A stretch of DNA of 64,000 nt from Mycolicibacterium agri (lineage in GTDB: Bacteria > Actinomycetota > Actinomycetes > Mycobacteriales > Mycobacteriaceae): assembly GCF_002553505.1 (NCBI RefSeq), contig NZ_PDCP01000013.1, positions 1 through 64,000 on the forward strand, written 5' to 3'. Positions within the stretch are counted from its first letter, which is position 1. The number at the start of each line of letters is the position of its first letter. Below the pieces are notes generated by a model, which was not told where the DNA came from, made no database searches, and worked only from the letters and a program-made list of their open reading frames with translations. Below, one piece after another: positions 1 to 8,311 of this stretch. The position numbers and the translations under genes were made by a program.

Positions 1-147
1 ATAATCCAGGGATAAGCCTTCAGATACACAACAACCTCCAACAAGGTGGCTGTTGCAATCACCCCCAGAAATCGCCCCAGGCGATGGCGGACCTTTGTGT
101 CTGCTCGCGCCACTAGGCGCGGCCTCATTCCCCTAAGGTGGTCCGGG

Positions 148-630
148 ATGACTCCTTTGGATCAGATCGCGCCCGCGTTCATCAAGATGGCGCATTCGAT
201 CGTGTGGGCGTCGGCGGCCACCGTCGACGCCGACGGGCGCCCGCGCAGCCGCATCCTGCACCCGATCTGGGAGTGGGACGGCACCGACCTGCTCGGCTGG
301 ATCGCGACCGTGCCCAGCCCGGTCAAGCGCGCGCACCTCTCGGTCCATCCGGAGATGTCGTTGAGCTATTGGGCGCCCAGCCACGACACCTGCAGCGCCG
401 AGTGCCTCGTCGAGTGGTACAGCGACGACGAGACCCGAAAAGCGGTGTGGGACAAGTTCGCCAACGGCCCCGAGCCCGTCGGCTACGACCCGTCCATCAT
501 CCCGCAGTGGGCCGACGGCCCGACGTCGGACCAGTTCGCCGTGCTTCGGCTGAGCCCGTACCGGCTGCGCGTGATGCCCGGCACCGTGATGACCAAAGGC
601 GAAGGCGAGGTGCTGCTCTGGCACTCATGA
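148..630 (+). CDS. PPOX-fold (pyridoxamine 5'-phosphate oxidase-like) flavin protein
   Basis: The 160-residue product looks like a member of the split-barrel FMN/F420-binding family used in actinobacteria for small redox reactions; the substrate is unknown. The visible signature is the N-terminal strand pattern ASAATVDADGRPRSRILHPI followed by a Trp-rich central part (ATVPSPVKRAHL, then SYWAPSH). I chose ATG 148 rather than GTG 46 because the upstream 34 codons are Arg-rich, look non-coding, and carry a fragment of a dispersed repeat at 99-109. The stop overlaps the P450 start in an ATGA, so the two genes are probably co-transcribed and translationally coupled. Family membership is likely; the specific role is not inferable. 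Confidence 0.75.
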   Translation: MTPLDQIAPAFIKMAHSIVWASAATVDADGRPRSRILHPIWEWDGTDLLGWIATVPSPVKRAHLSVHPEMSLSYWAPSHDTCSAECLVEWYSDDETRKAVWDKFANGPEPVGYDPSIIPQWADGPTSDQFAVLRLSPYRLRVMPGTVMTKGEGEVLLWHS

Positions 631-1973
631 CCGACGTCACCGCGTTGCCGCTGGCCCCGAAGAACCCGCTGTCGCTTGGCCAGTTGGTCAAGGCGGTGCG
701 CAACCTCGACGCAGGCCAGGAAGTGCTGCGCGACGCGGGCGGACACGTCACCCGCATCCAGTTCGGACCGAAGTGGGCGGTGCCGCCCATCGTTGCGGTG
801 TTCTCGCCGAACGGGATTCGCGACGTGCTGGGCCGTAACGACCCCGCCGCCGAACGCTGCACCGTGCACGAGGAAGTGCGCCACCTCGCCGGCGACAGTC
901 TGTTCGTGCTGCCGAACGAACCGTGGCTGCCGCGCAAGCGTGCACTGCAACCGGTCTTCACCAAGCCGAACGTCCGCACTTTCGGCGGTCAGATGTCGCG
1001 TGCCGCGCAGGCGCTGTGCGAAAGTTGGCCGGAGCGCGGCGAAGTCGACCTCGACCGCGACAGCCGCCGGGTCACCATGCGATCGCTGGGCCGTTCGGTG
1101 CTCGGGCTGGATCTCAACGAGCACGACGACGTGATCGCCGAACACATGCACGTCGCGTCCTCCTACACCGCCGACCGTGCGTTGCGTCCGGTGCGCGCGC
1201 CGCGGTGGTTGCCGACGCCGGCCCGGGCCAGGGCGCGCGCCGCGGTGGCGGCCATGCGCAAGGTGACCAACGAGATGCTGCAGGCGTGCCGCGCGGACCC
1301 CAGCCTGGACGCACCGCTGGTGCACGCGTTGCTCGGGGCCACCGATCCCGCGACGGGCCAACCCATTTCCGACGACGACATCGTCAATGACCTGTTGATC
1401 TTCATGCTCGCCGGGCACGACACGACGGCGACGGCGTTGACGTACGCGCTGTGGGTGCTCGGTCACCATCCCGACGCGCAGCACCGCGTCGCCGAGGAGG
1501 CAGGCCGCATCAACCGGGAACTGACGCCGGAGGACGTGCCGCAACTGGGCTACACGGTGCAGGTGCTGCACGAGGCGCTGCGGCTGTGCCCGCCCGCCGC
1601 GGGTGTGGGCCGGACGGCGGTCCGCGACATCGCTGTGGACGGCTATCGCGTGGAGGCGGGCAGCCTCGTCCTGGTGGGAATCTATGCGGTGCACCGGGAT
1701 CCGGAGTACTGGCCGCAACCGCTGACGTTCAACCCCGATCGGTTCAGCCCGGAGGCCGCCAAGACCCGCGACCGCTGGCAGTTCATTCCGTTCGCGGGCG
1801 GTGCGCGGTCGTGCATCGGCGAACACTTCGCGCGCCTTGAGACGACGCTGGCGCTGGCCACCATCGTCCGGTCGCATGAGATCCGTTCCATTGACGCCGA
1901 ATTCGCAACCGACGTGCCGTTCACCACCGTCGCCAAGGGCCCGATCCGCGCACACGTCACGGCGCGACGATGA
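627..1973 (+). CDS. Cytochrome P450
   Basis: A 448-residue haem-thiolate monooxygenase. The I-helix oxygen-activation motif AGHDTT is at residues 262-267, an ExxR-type helix (EALR) follows, and the haem-binding loop FAGGARSCIG is at 389-398 with the proximal ligand Cys396. Length is normal for a soluble bacterial P450. The start at ATG 627 overlaps the preceding stop; a longer reading from 138 would only translate the upstream gene out of frame. It is the middle gene of a tight PPOX-P450-Nudix trio with ATGA overlaps at both ends. The substrate cannot be predicted, and no ferredoxin gene lies next to it. Confidence 0.95.
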   Translation: MTDVTALPLAPKNPLSLGQLVKAVRNLDAGQEVLRDAGGHVTRIQFGPKWAVPPIVAVFSPNGIRDVLGRNDPAAERCTVHEEVRHLAGDSLFVLPNEPWLPRKRALQPVFTKPNVRTFGGQMSRAAQALCESWPERGEVDLDRDSRRVTMRSLGRSVLGLDLNEHDDVIAEHMHVASSYTADRALRPVRAPRWLPTPARARARAAVAAMRKVTNEMLQACRADPSLDAPLVHALLGATDPATGQPISDDDIVNDLLIFMLAGHDTTATALTYALWVLGHHPDAQHRVAEEAGRINRELTPEDVPQLGYTVQVLHEALRLCPPAAGVGRTAVRDIAVDGYRVEAGSLVLVGIYAVHRDPEYWPQPLTFNPDRFSPEAAKTRDRWQFIPFAGGARSCIGEHFARLETTLALATIVRSHEIRSIDAEFATDVPFTTVAKGPIRAHVTARR

Positions 1974-2365
1974 CGGACCCGGTGATTCACGTCGCGGCGG
2001 CGGTGATCCTCGACGCCGACGGCCGCATGCTCGTCGTGCGCAAGCGGGGGACGTCGGCGTTCATGCAGCCGGGCGGCAAGATCATGCCCGGCGAGTCGGC
2101 CGTCGACGCCGTCCGCCGCGAGGTCGCCGAAGAACTCGGCGTCCGCGCCGACCCGTTGAGCGTCCGCGCGCTCGGCCGCCACGTCGCCGAGGCCGCCAAC
2201 GAACCCGGGCACACGGTGGCGGCCGACGTGTTCGAAGTGGAGTTGACCGGCGAGCCCCGCGCGACGGCGGAGATCGACGAGCTCGCGTGGGTCGACCCCG
2301 ACAAGCCCGGCGACATCGAACTCGCGCCGCTGACCCGGCACGCGGTGCTGGCCCTGCTGCGCTGA
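1970..2365 (+). CDS. Nudix hydrolase
   Basis: A 131-residue single-domain Nudix protein. The box GX5EX7REUXEEXGU is intact: Gly36, Glu42, Arg50-Glu51, Glu54-Glu55 and Gly57. Such enzymes hydrolyse nucleoside diphosphate-X compounds with Mg2+ bound by the glutamates; the substrate is not evident. The ATG overlaps the P450 stop (ATGA), so it probably ends the PPOX-P450-Nudix transcript. Its end lies 3 bp from the 3' end of the convergent reductase-like gene. Confidence 0.93.
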   Translation: MTDPVIHVAAAVILDADGRMLVVRKRGTSAFMQPGGKIMPGESAVDAVRREVAEELGVRADPLSVRALGRHVAEAANEPGHTVAADVFEVELTGEPRATAEIDELAWVDPDKPGDIELAPLTRHAVLALLR

Positions 2366-2368
2366 TGC

Positions 2369-2749
2369 TTAGCGGCGAGTCAGCAGCACCGCCGACTCGA
2401 ACGGCAGCCGCCGGAAGATCGCCCGCGAGATGCCCGTCACGCGCGCTGCCGCGTCGGCCTTGGGCACCACCCGCGGGTCGGTCAGCTCGATGTACCTGCC
2501 CCCGCGTTTCATCCGGGCCTGGCCCGCCTTGGTGATGTTCTTCAGCCAGTCCCGGTCCGGCCCGTAGGTCAGCAGAATCGCCACGCCGTCGTCGGTGGGA
2601 AACACGTTCAGCGGCGTCCGGTACGCCTTGCCGGATTTGCGGCCGACGTGCTCGAGGATGCCCATCCACGGTGCGAACCCCGCCCACAGCCGCTGGATCG
2701 GGTTGGTGACATGCCGGTTGAATCGGGCCAGCGATTGCGGCAGCTTCAT
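2369..2749 (-). CDS. Nitroreductase family deazaflavin-dependent oxidoreductase (DUF385-like)
   Basis: A 126-residue split-beta-barrel protein of the mycobacterial Ddn/DUF385 group, which typically binds F420. It shows the features PxRxxW-like N-terminus, HVGRKSGKAYRTPLNVF and a YGPDRDWLKNI segment typical of the family. The start is ATG 2749; a longer upstream reading runs through the divergent gene and is unlikely. It is divergently transcribed from a second, related gene (2771) with only 21 bp between start codons, so the two share a very short bidirectional promoter region. Family call is firm; substrate is unknown. Confidence 0.85.
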   Translation of the reverse strand: MKLPQSLARFNRHVTNPIQRLWAGFAPWMGILEHVGRKSGKAYRTPLNVFPTDDGVAILLTYGPDRDWLKNITKAGQARMKRGGRYIELTDPRVVPKADAAARVTGISRAIFRRLPFESAVLLTRR

Positions 2750-2770
2750 ACCGCCATCAAACTCAACACC

Positions 2771-3154
2771 ATGGCCTACCTCAAGCCGCCGTGGTTCGTG
2801 CGCAAGATCATCAACAAGGTGGCGATGACCACCGGCGTCGGCAACAGCCAGACGCTGACCGTGATCAGGCGCGTCAGCAAACAACCGCAGCAGATCCCGG
2901 TCGTGGTGCCCGAGGTCGACGGCGTCAAGTACCTGGTGTCCACCCGCGGCGAGGCGGAATGGGTGAAGAACGTCCGCGCCGACCCGCACGTCAAGCTCAA
3001 CGGCACCGCCTACGTGGCCAGCGAGGTCCCCGTCGAACAGCGAGCGCCGATCATCGCCGCCTACCGGCCGCTGGCAGGCAAGGTCGTCGAGGACTACTTC
3101 AAGAAACTGCCCGACGACGCCGATCACCCGACGTTTGCGCTGTCGCCGGGCTGA
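2771..3154 (+). CDS. Deazaflavin-dependent oxidoreductase-like protein (Ddn family)
   Basis: A 127-residue protein of the same general fold as its divergent neighbour but clearly diverged in sequence. It contains the block [20 protein letters not shown], typical of F420-dependent quinone/nitroreductase-like proteins. The C-terminal part ([16 protein letters not shown]) is also family-like. ATG 2771 is used because it begins the recognisable domain; an upstream in-frame ATG at 2648 would overlap the divergent gene by about 100 bp. A short inverted repeat (CCTGG/CCAGG) follows the stop but is too weak to call a terminator. Confidence 0.82.
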   Translation: MAYLKPPWFVRKIINKVAMTTGVGNSQTLTVIRRVSKQPQQIPVVVPEVDGVKYLVSTRGEAEWVKNVRADPHVKLNGTAYVASEVPVEQRAPIIAAYRPLAGKVVEDYFKKLPDDADHPTFALSPG

Positions 3155-3235
3155 AAGCGCCTGGTTTCTGCGGCCAGGGCCGCGAGCGGACCGCCAGCAC
3201 GACCCTCAGCGCAAAAACGAGGCGAGACCCATACC

Positions 3236-3277
3236 ACTACACCCTGTAGTTGACGCCGCGAGGCCTGCTGGAACACT
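3236..3277 (+). promoter_or_regulatory. Putative hemL promoter with short inverted repeat
   Basis: ACTACA-CCC-TGTAGT (3236-3250) is a perfect 6-bp inverted repeat. It is followed by a TTGACG -35-like box (3250-3255), a 16-bp spacer and AACACT (3272-3277) as a possible -10. Transcription would then begin at or within one or two bases of the hemL ATG (3285). No Shine-Dalgarno sequence precedes that ATG, so a leaderless mRNA, common in mycobacteria, is plausible. This is an inference from spacing only. Confidence 0.4.
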
Positions 3278-3284
3278 GGTAGCC

Positions 3285-4583
3285 ATGTCCACCGACGTCT
3301 CCGCCAAGCTCTTCGCCGACGCGTGCGCCGTCATCCCCGGCGGGGTGAACTCGCCGGTGCGGGCGTTCACCGCCGTGGGCGGCACCCCGCGGTTCATCAC
3401 CTCGGCCACGGGCTACTGGCTGACCGACGCCGACGACAACCGCTACATCGACCTGGTGTCCTCGTGGGGCCCGATGATCCTGGGCCACGCCCACCCGGCT
3501 GTCGTCGAGGCCGTCCAGAAGGCCGCCGCGGGCGGGCTGTCGTTCGGCGCGCCCACCCCGGCCGAGAGCGAACTGGCCGGCGAGATCATCGCGCGGGTCG
3601 GGCCCGTCGAGAAGCTGAGGATGGTCAACTCCGGCACCGAGTCGACCATGAGTGCCATCCGGCTGGCCCGCGGCTACACCGGCCGCACCAAGATCATCAA
3701 GTTCGCCGGCTGCTATCACGGCCACAGTGACGCACTGCTGGCCGACGCGGGCTCCGGTGTCGCGACGCTCGGGCTGCCGTCGTCGCCCGGTGTCACCGGC
3801 GCCGCGACCGCCGACACGATTGTGCTGCCCTACAACGACATTGCCGCCGTCGAGGAGGCATTCACCCAGTTCGGCAACGAGATCGCCGCGATCATCACCG
3901 AGGCCGCAGCGGGCAATATGGGCACCGTCGCGCCGCAGCCCGGCTTCAACGCCGAGCTACGCCGCATCACCGCCGAACACGGCGCGCTGCTCATCGTCGA
4001 CGAGGTGATGACGGGTTTCCGCGTCAGCCGATCCGGTTGGTACGGCCTTGATCCCGTCGACGCCGACCTGTTCACCTTCGGCAAGGTGATGAGCGGGGGG
4101 CTGCCCGCGGCGGCGTTCGGCGGCCGCACCGAGGTGATGGACAAGCTGGCCCCGCTCGGACCCGTCTATCAGGCGGGCACGCTGTCGGGTAATCCGGTCG
4201 CGATGGCTGCGGGATTGGCGACGCTGCGGGCGGCCGACGACGCCGTCTACGCCACGCTGGACGCCAACGCCGGCCGGCTCACCGAGCTGATCGCCGGCGC
4301 GTTGTCGGCGGAAGGCGTCAAGCATCGAATCTCGCGGGCGGGCAACATGTTCAGCGTGTTCTTCACCGACGCGCCGGTGACCGACTTCGCCTCGGCGAAG
4401 GCAAGCGAGACCTGGCGGTATCCCGCATTCTTCCACGCGCTGCTCGATGCGGGCGTCTACCCGCCGTGCAGCGCGTTCGAGACGTGGTTCGTCTCAGCTG
4501 CGCTCGACGACGAGGCGTTCGACCGCATCGCCGCCGCGCTGCCCGCCGCCGCCCGCGCCGCCGCGGAAGCCAAACAGACATGA
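3285..4583 (+). CDS. hemL: Glutamate-1-semialdehyde 2,1-aminomutase
   Basis: A 432-residue PLP enzyme that converts glutamate-1-semialdehyde to 5-aminolevulinate in the C5 route to haem. The N-terminus ([12 protein letters not shown]) is diagnostic, and the PLP-binding lysine is Lys267 in [17 protein letters not shown]. The downstream [18 protein letters not shown] block is also canonical. It heads a run of genes with overlapping stop/start codons (histidine phosphatase, thioredoxin, ccdA, resB). This links haem supply to cytochrome c assembly and matches the M. tuberculosis Rv0524-Rv0529 arrangement. ATG 3285 begins the family-typical N-terminus; the in-frame extension upstream to 3135 is rejected. 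Confidence 0.97.
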   Translation: MSTDVSAKLFADACAVIPGGVNSPVRAFTAVGGTPRFITSATGYWLTDADDNRYIDLVSSWGPMILGHAHPAVVEAVQKAAAGGLSFGAPTPAESELAGEIIARVGPVEKLRMVNSGTESTMSAIRLARGYTGRTKIIKFAGCYHGHSDALLADAGSGVATLGLPSSPGVTGAATADTIVLPYNDIAAVEEAFTQFGNEIAAIITEAAAGNMGTVAPQPGFNAELRRITAEHGALLIVDEVMTGFRVSRSGWYGLDPVDADLFTFGKVMSGGLPAAAFGGRTEVMDKLAPLGPVYQAGTLSGNPVAMAAGLATLRAADDAVYATLDANAGRLTELIAGALSAEGVKHRISRAGNMFSVFFTDAPVTDFASAKASETWRYPAFFHALLDAGVYPPCSAFETWFVSAALDDEAFDRIAAALPAAARAAAEAKQT

Positions 4584-5188
4584 GCGACAAGACGATCGTG
4601 CACGTGATGCGGCACGGCGAGGTGCACAACCCGGACAAGATCCTCTACGGCCGCTTACCCAACTACCACCTGTCGGAGCGGGGCCGCGCGCAGGCGGAGG
4701 CCGTCGCCGACTGGTTGGCGGCCCGCGACATCGTCTACGTGGTCGCGTCGCCGCTGGAACGCGCGCAGGAGACCGCGACACCGATCGCCGAGCGGCACAA
4801 CCTGTCCATCGACGTCGACGAAGACCTGATCGAGTCGACGAACATCTTCCAGGGCCAGCGGGTCTCGCCCGGCGACGGCGCGCTGCGCGACCCGCGCAAC
4901 TGGTGGCATCTGCGCAATCCGCGCACACCGTCGTGGGGTGAGCCCTACCGTGACATCGCCGCGCGGATGACGGCTGCGCTGCACCGGGCGCGGACCAAGG
5001 CCGCAGGCCATGAGGCCCTCTGCGTCAGCCACCAACTGCCGGTGGAGACACTGCGCCGGGCCGTCACGGGAAAGCCGTTGCATCACTTCCCGACTCGGCG
5101 CCTCTGCAACCTGGCGTCGCTGACGTCGTTCTACTTCCACGGGGACACCTTCGTCGGCTGGGGCTATTCGGAGCTGGCCGGGCAGTGA
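4580..5188 (+). CDS. Histidine phosphatase (phosphoglycerate mutase-like) family protein
   Basis: A 202-residue member of the histidine phosphatase superfamily. The catalytic RHG motif is at residues 11-13 (VMRHGEV), with His12 as the phospho-acceptor. The second histidine lies in [14 protein letters not shown]. It is the positional counterpart of M. tuberculosis Rv0525, always found beside hemL; the physiological substrate is not established. The start overlaps the hemL stop (ATGA) and its own stop overlaps the next start (GTGA), so it is embedded in the haem/cytochrome operon. Confidence 0.9.
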   Translation: MSDKTIVHVMRHGEVHNPDKILYGRLPNYHLSERGRAQAEAVADWLAARDIVYVVASPLERAQETATPIAERHNLSIDVDEDLIESTNIFQGQRVSPGDGALRDPRNWWHLRNPRTPSWGEPYRDIAARMTAALHRARTKAAGHEALCVSHQLPVETLRRAVTGKPLHHFPTRRLCNLASLTSFYFHGDTFVGWGYSELAGQ

Positions 5189-5781
5189 AGCGGTGGATCG
5201 TCATCGCGGGCGCGGCGCTGGTCGCGCTCGTCGGATGCTCCACCGGTGACGACGCCGTCGCCCAGGGCGGCACCTTCGAGTTCGTCGCCCCCGGCGGCAA
5301 GACCGACATCTTCTACGACCCGCCCGAAACCCGCGGCACCCCAGGCCGATTGACGGGCCCCAGCCTGATGGACCCCGCCAAGACCGTGTCGGTGGACGAC
5401 TTCAAGGGCAAGGTCGTGGTGATCAACGTGTGGGGGCAGTGGTGCGGGCCCTGCCGGTCGGAGATCACCCAGCTGCAGAAGGTGTACGACGCCACCAAGG
5501 CCGACGGCGTCGCGTTCCTCGGCATCGACGTGCGCGACAACAACCGTGACGCCGCACGCGATTTCGTTGTCGACCGCAAGATCACCTACCCGTCGATCTA
5601 CGACCCGTCGATGCGCACGATGATCGCGTTCGGCGGCAAGTACCCGACGACGGTGATTCCGTCGACGATCGTGCTCGACCGCGAACACCGGGTGGCGGCG
5701 GTATTCCTGCGGGAACTGCTCGCCGAGGACCTGCAGCCGGTCGTGCAACGCCTGACCGCCGAACCGGATTCGCAGACATGA
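5185..5781 (+). CDS. ResA-like membrane-anchored thioredoxin lipoprotein
   Basis: A 198-residue TlpA/ResA-type thiol-disulfide oxidoreductase. The N-terminus is a lipoprotein signal with the lipobox cysteine at residue 18 (ALVALVGC). The redox motif WCGPC has Cys87 and Cys90. In system II cytochrome c biogenesis this protein reduces the haem-binding cysteines of apocytochrome c outside the membrane, using electrons from CcdA, encoded next. The GTG start at 5185 overlaps the previous stop. It corresponds in position to Rv0526. Confidence 0.92.
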   Translation: MKRWIVIAGAALVALVGCSTGDDAVAQGGTFEFVAPGGKTDIFYDPPETRGTPGRLTGPSLMDPAKTVSVDDFKGKVVVINVWGQWCGPCRSEITQLQKVYDATKADGVAFLGIDVRDNNRDAARDFVVDRKITYPSIYDPSMRTMIAFGGKYPTTVIPSTIVLDREHRVAAVFLRELLAEDLQPVVQRLTAEPDSQT

Positions 5782-6602
5782 CCGGGTTCGGCGAAATCGC
5801 CGCCGCGGGGCCGGTTCTTGCGGCCCTGGGCGTCAGCGTGCTCGCCGGGCTGGTGTCGTTCGCGTCGCCGTGCGTGGTGCCGCTGGTGCCGGGCTATCTG
5901 TCGTACCTGGCCGCCATCGTCGGCGCCGACCCCGAAACCCCCTTACGCCCAAACCGACATTTGGGCGAGAAAGTGCGAGAAGAACCCGCCAAAACGTCCG
6001 TTTCGACGAAGGCTCAGCGGCTCCGCGTCGCCGGCGCGGCCCTGCTGTTCGTGGCCGGCTTCACCGCGGTGTTCGTGCTCGGCACCGTCGCGGTGCTCGG
6101 CATGACCGGCGCGTTGATCACCAATCAGGTGCTGCTGCAGCGCATCGGCGGGGTGATCACGATCCTGATGGGCCTGGTGTTCGTCGGCTTCATCCCGGCC
6201 CTGCAGCGCGACACCCGCTTCGCGCCGCGGCAACTGTCGACAATCGGCGGCGCCCCGCTGCTGGGCGCGGTGTTCGCGCTGGGCTGGACGCCATGCTTGG
6301 GCCCGACGCTGACCGGCGTGATCGCGGTCGCCTCGGCCACCGACGGCGCCAACGTGGCCCGCGGTGTGCTGTTGGTCATCGCCTACTGCCTGGGCTTGGG
6401 AATTCCGTTCGTGCTGTTGGCCTTTGGCTCAGCGTGGGCCGTGCGCGGGCTGGGCTGGCTGCGGCGCCACACTCGTCAGATCCAGATCTTCGGCGGCGTG
6501 CTGCTCATCCTCGTCGGCGCCGCGCTGGTGACCGGTGTATGGAACGAGTTCGTGTCGTGGGTGCGCGACGCGTTCGTCAGCGACGTGAGGCTGCCGATAT
6601 GA
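5778..6602 (+). CDS. ccdA: Cytochrome c biogenesis protein CcdA
   Basis: A 274-residue polytopic membrane protein with about six hydrophobic segments. The two conserved redox-active cysteines sit in SFASPCVVPLVPGYLSYLA and LGWTPCLGPTLTG. It carries reducing equivalents from cytoplasmic thioredoxin to ResA on the outside. The loop after the first segment contains an unusually basic, polar stretch (about residues 53-76). Its DNA holds a perfect palindrome, GCCCAAA-6-TTTGGGC, at 5947-5966, so a short repeat may have inserted in a tolerant loop. Starts and stops overlap with both neighbours. Confidence 0.94.
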   Translation: MTGFGEIAAAGPVLAALGVSVLAGLVSFASPCVVPLVPGYLSYLAAIVGADPETPLRPNRHLGEKVREEPAKTSVSTKAQRLRVAGAALLFVAGFTAVFVLGTVAVLGMTGALITNQVLLQRIGGVITILMGLVFVGFIPALQRDTRFAPRQLSTIGGAPLLGAVFALGWTPCLGPTLTGVIAVASATDGANVARGVLLVIAYCLGLGIPFVLLAFGSAWAVRGLGWLRRHTRQIQIFGGVLLILVGAALVTGVWNEFVSWVRDAFVSDVRLPI

Positions 6603-8236
6603 CCTCCGCCTCCCCGCGAGCAGACGCAAAGGTCCGCAAAGTGCCAGGTGCGGCGGGACCTAAGCGTCTGCTCGCGCTGATGCGCAACACGTGGCGCACG
6701 CTGACGTCGATGGGCACGGCGCTCGTGCTGCTGTTCCTGCTCGCGCTCGCCGCGATCCCGGGCGCCCTGCTGCCGCAACGCAGCCTCAACGAAGCCAAGG
6801 TCGAGGAGTACATCGCCGAGCACCCGACGATCGGCCCGTGGCTGGACCGGTTGGAGGCCTTCGATGTGTTCTCCAGCTTCTGGTTCACCGCGATCTATGT
6901 GCTGCTGTTCATCTCGCTGGTCGGCTGCCTGGCTCCGCGACTCGTCGAACACATCAAAAGCCTGCGCGCCACACCCGTTGCGGCGCCGCGCAATCTGAGC
7001 AGGCTGCCCAAGCACCACACCGCCGAGATCCACGCCGACAAAGACGCCGTCGCCACCGCTGCGGAGCAGCGGCTCAACGGCTGGCGTCGCGTCACCCGCG
7101 CAGACGGCGACGGCGTCGAAATCTCCGCGGAGAAAGGCTATCTGCGCGAGTTCGGCAACATCGTCTTTCACTTCTCGCTGCTCGGCTTGCTCGTCGCGGT
7201 GGCCGTGGGCAAGCTGTTCGGCTACGAGGGCAACGTCATCGTGATCGCCGACGGCGGACCCGGGTTCTGCTCGGCGTCGCCTGCCGCATTCGACTCGTTC
7301 CGCGCAGGCAACACCGTCGACGGCACCTCGCTGACCCCGATCTGCCTGCGCGTCAACGACTTCGACGCGCAGTACCTGCCGTCGGGCCAGGCGCTGTCGT
7401 TCGCCGCCAACATCGACTACCAGGCCGGCGCCGACCTCGACACCGACACCTGGCGGCCGTACCACCTCAAGGTCAACGAGCCGCTGCGGGTCGGCGGCGA
7501 CCGGATTTACCTGCAGGGGCACGGCTACGCGCCGACCTTCACCGTCACCTTCCCCGACGGGCAGACCCGCACGCAGACCGTGCAGTGGCGCCCCGACGAC
7601 CCGGTCACCCTGCTGTCGTCGGGCGTGATGCGGTTCGACCCGCCCGGCGGCACCTACCCCGACCCCGAGGAGCGCCGCAAACACCAGCTGGCCATCCAGG
7701 GCCTGTTCGCGCCGACGGAGCAGTTGCACGGCACGCTGCTGTCGTCGAGCTTCCCGGCGCTGAACAACCCCGCGGTCGCCATCGACATCTATCGCGGCGA
7801 CGCCGGACTCGACACCGGACGCCCGCAGTCGCTGTTCTCCCTCGACCCGCGACTCATCGAGCAGAACCGGCTGACGAAGGCGGCGCGGGTCAACCTGCGG
7901 GCCGGGCAGGAGACCACCCTCGACGACGGCACCCGGGTCCGCTTCGACGGCGCGCTGCCGTTCATCAACGTGCAGGTCTCCCACGACCCCGCGCAGGTCT
8001 GGGTGCTGGTCTTCGCGATGACGATGATGGCCGGGCTGCTGGTGTCGCTGATCGTGCGACGACGCCGGGTCTGGGTTCGGATCACCCCTGGTGGTGCGGG
8101 TACGGTAAGCGTCGAGCTGGGCGGGCTTGCTCGCACCGACAACTCCGGTTGGGGTGAGGAGTTCGAGCGGTCGACGCAGCGGCTACTCGACGGGCTCGAC
8201 AGCGAGCCGGCCCAGCTGTCAAAGGAGAAGGTCTAG
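6599..8236 (+). CDS. resB: Cytochrome c biogenesis protein ResB (Ccs1)
   Basis: A 545-residue membrane protein that, with CcsB, forms the haem delivery and ligation complex of system II. Features include a TM pair near the N-terminus (SMGTALVLLFLLALAAIPGA, then FWFTAIYVLLFISLVGC), a third TM after the EKGYLREFGNIVFHFSLLG block, a large extracytoplasmic domain and a C-terminal TM. The ATG at 6599 overlaps the ccdA stop. The first 25 codons consist largely of a 62-bp palindromic repeat element (6615-6676), so the N-terminal peptide is partly encoded by a repeat; the true conserved protein starts around LLALMRNTWRTLTSMG. Confidence 0.93.
   Translation: MTSASPRADAKVRKVPGAAGPKRLLALMRNTWRTLTSMGTALVLLFLLALAAIPGALLPQRSLNEAKVEEYIAEHPTIGPWLDRLEAFDVFSSFWFTAIYVLLFISLVGCLAPRLVEHIKSLRATPVAAPRNLSRLPKHHTAEIHADKDAVATAAEQRLNGWRRVTRADGDGVEISAEKGYLREFGNIVFHFSLLGLLVAVAVGKLFGYEGNVIVIADGGPGFCSASPAAFDSFRAGNTVDGTSLTPICLRVNDFDAQYLPSGQALSFAANIDYQAGADLDTDTWRPYHLKVNEPLRVGGDRIYLQGHGYAPTFTVTFPDGQTRTQTVQWRPDDPVTLLSSGVMRFDPPGGTYPDPEERRKHQLAIQGLFAPTEQLHGTLLSSSFPALNNPAVAIDIYRGDAGLDTGRPQSLFSLDPRLIEQNRLTKAARVNLRAGQETTLDDGTRVRFDGALPFINVQVSHDPAQVWVLVFAMTMMAGLLVSLIVRRRRVWVRITPGGAGTVSVELGGLARTDNSGWGEEFERSTQRLLDGLDSEPAQLSKEKV
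6615..6676. repeat. Dispersed palindromic repeat element, copy inside resB
   Basis: Two perfect 13-bp arms, CGCGAGCAGACGC (6615-6627) and GCGTCTGCTCGCG (6664-6676), enclose a 36-bp interior. A second, diverged copy with the same arms and a similar interior (AAGG-CCGCAAA-CCAGG in order) is at 58245-58306. Single arms occur at 99-109 and 55206-55217. The spacing and internal similarity show it is one repeat family. Here it has been absorbed in frame into the start of resB. Confidence 0.8.
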
Positions 8237-8241
8237 GAAGT

Positions 8242-8311
8242 ATGAATACCGAGCGAGAAGCGAAGGCGGATCGCGCATGAATACCGAGCGAGAAGCGAAG
8301 GCGGATCGCGC
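8242..8311 (+). repeat. Two tandem 35-bp repeats carrying coupled 12-codon mini-ORFs before ccsB
   Basis: A 35-bp unit beginning ATGAATACCGAGCGAGAAGC is present twice in perfect tandem (8242-8276, 8277-8311). The ccsB start repeats its first 13 bases. Because 35 is not a multiple of three, the three ATGs are in three different frames. Units 1 and 2 each encode the peptide MNTEREAKADRA (8242-8280 and 8277-8315), each stop overlapping the next ATG as ATGA. The first ATG has a good Shine-Dalgarno (GGAAG) just upstream. Ribosomes could therefore pass through two short leaders into ccsB by termination-reinitiation. It may also simply be replication slippage that duplicated the start of ccsB. Confidence 0.85.

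Noticed and set aside
138..626. Upstream extension of the P450 frame
   Set aside because: It reads the PPOX gene out of frame and is Arg-rich without domain features; the ATGA at 627 is the natural start.
5947..5966. Palindrome GCCCAAA-6-TTTGGGC as a terminator in ccdA
   Set aside because: It lies inside an intact coding sequence without a following T run; it is better explained as a small repeat in a loop-coding region.
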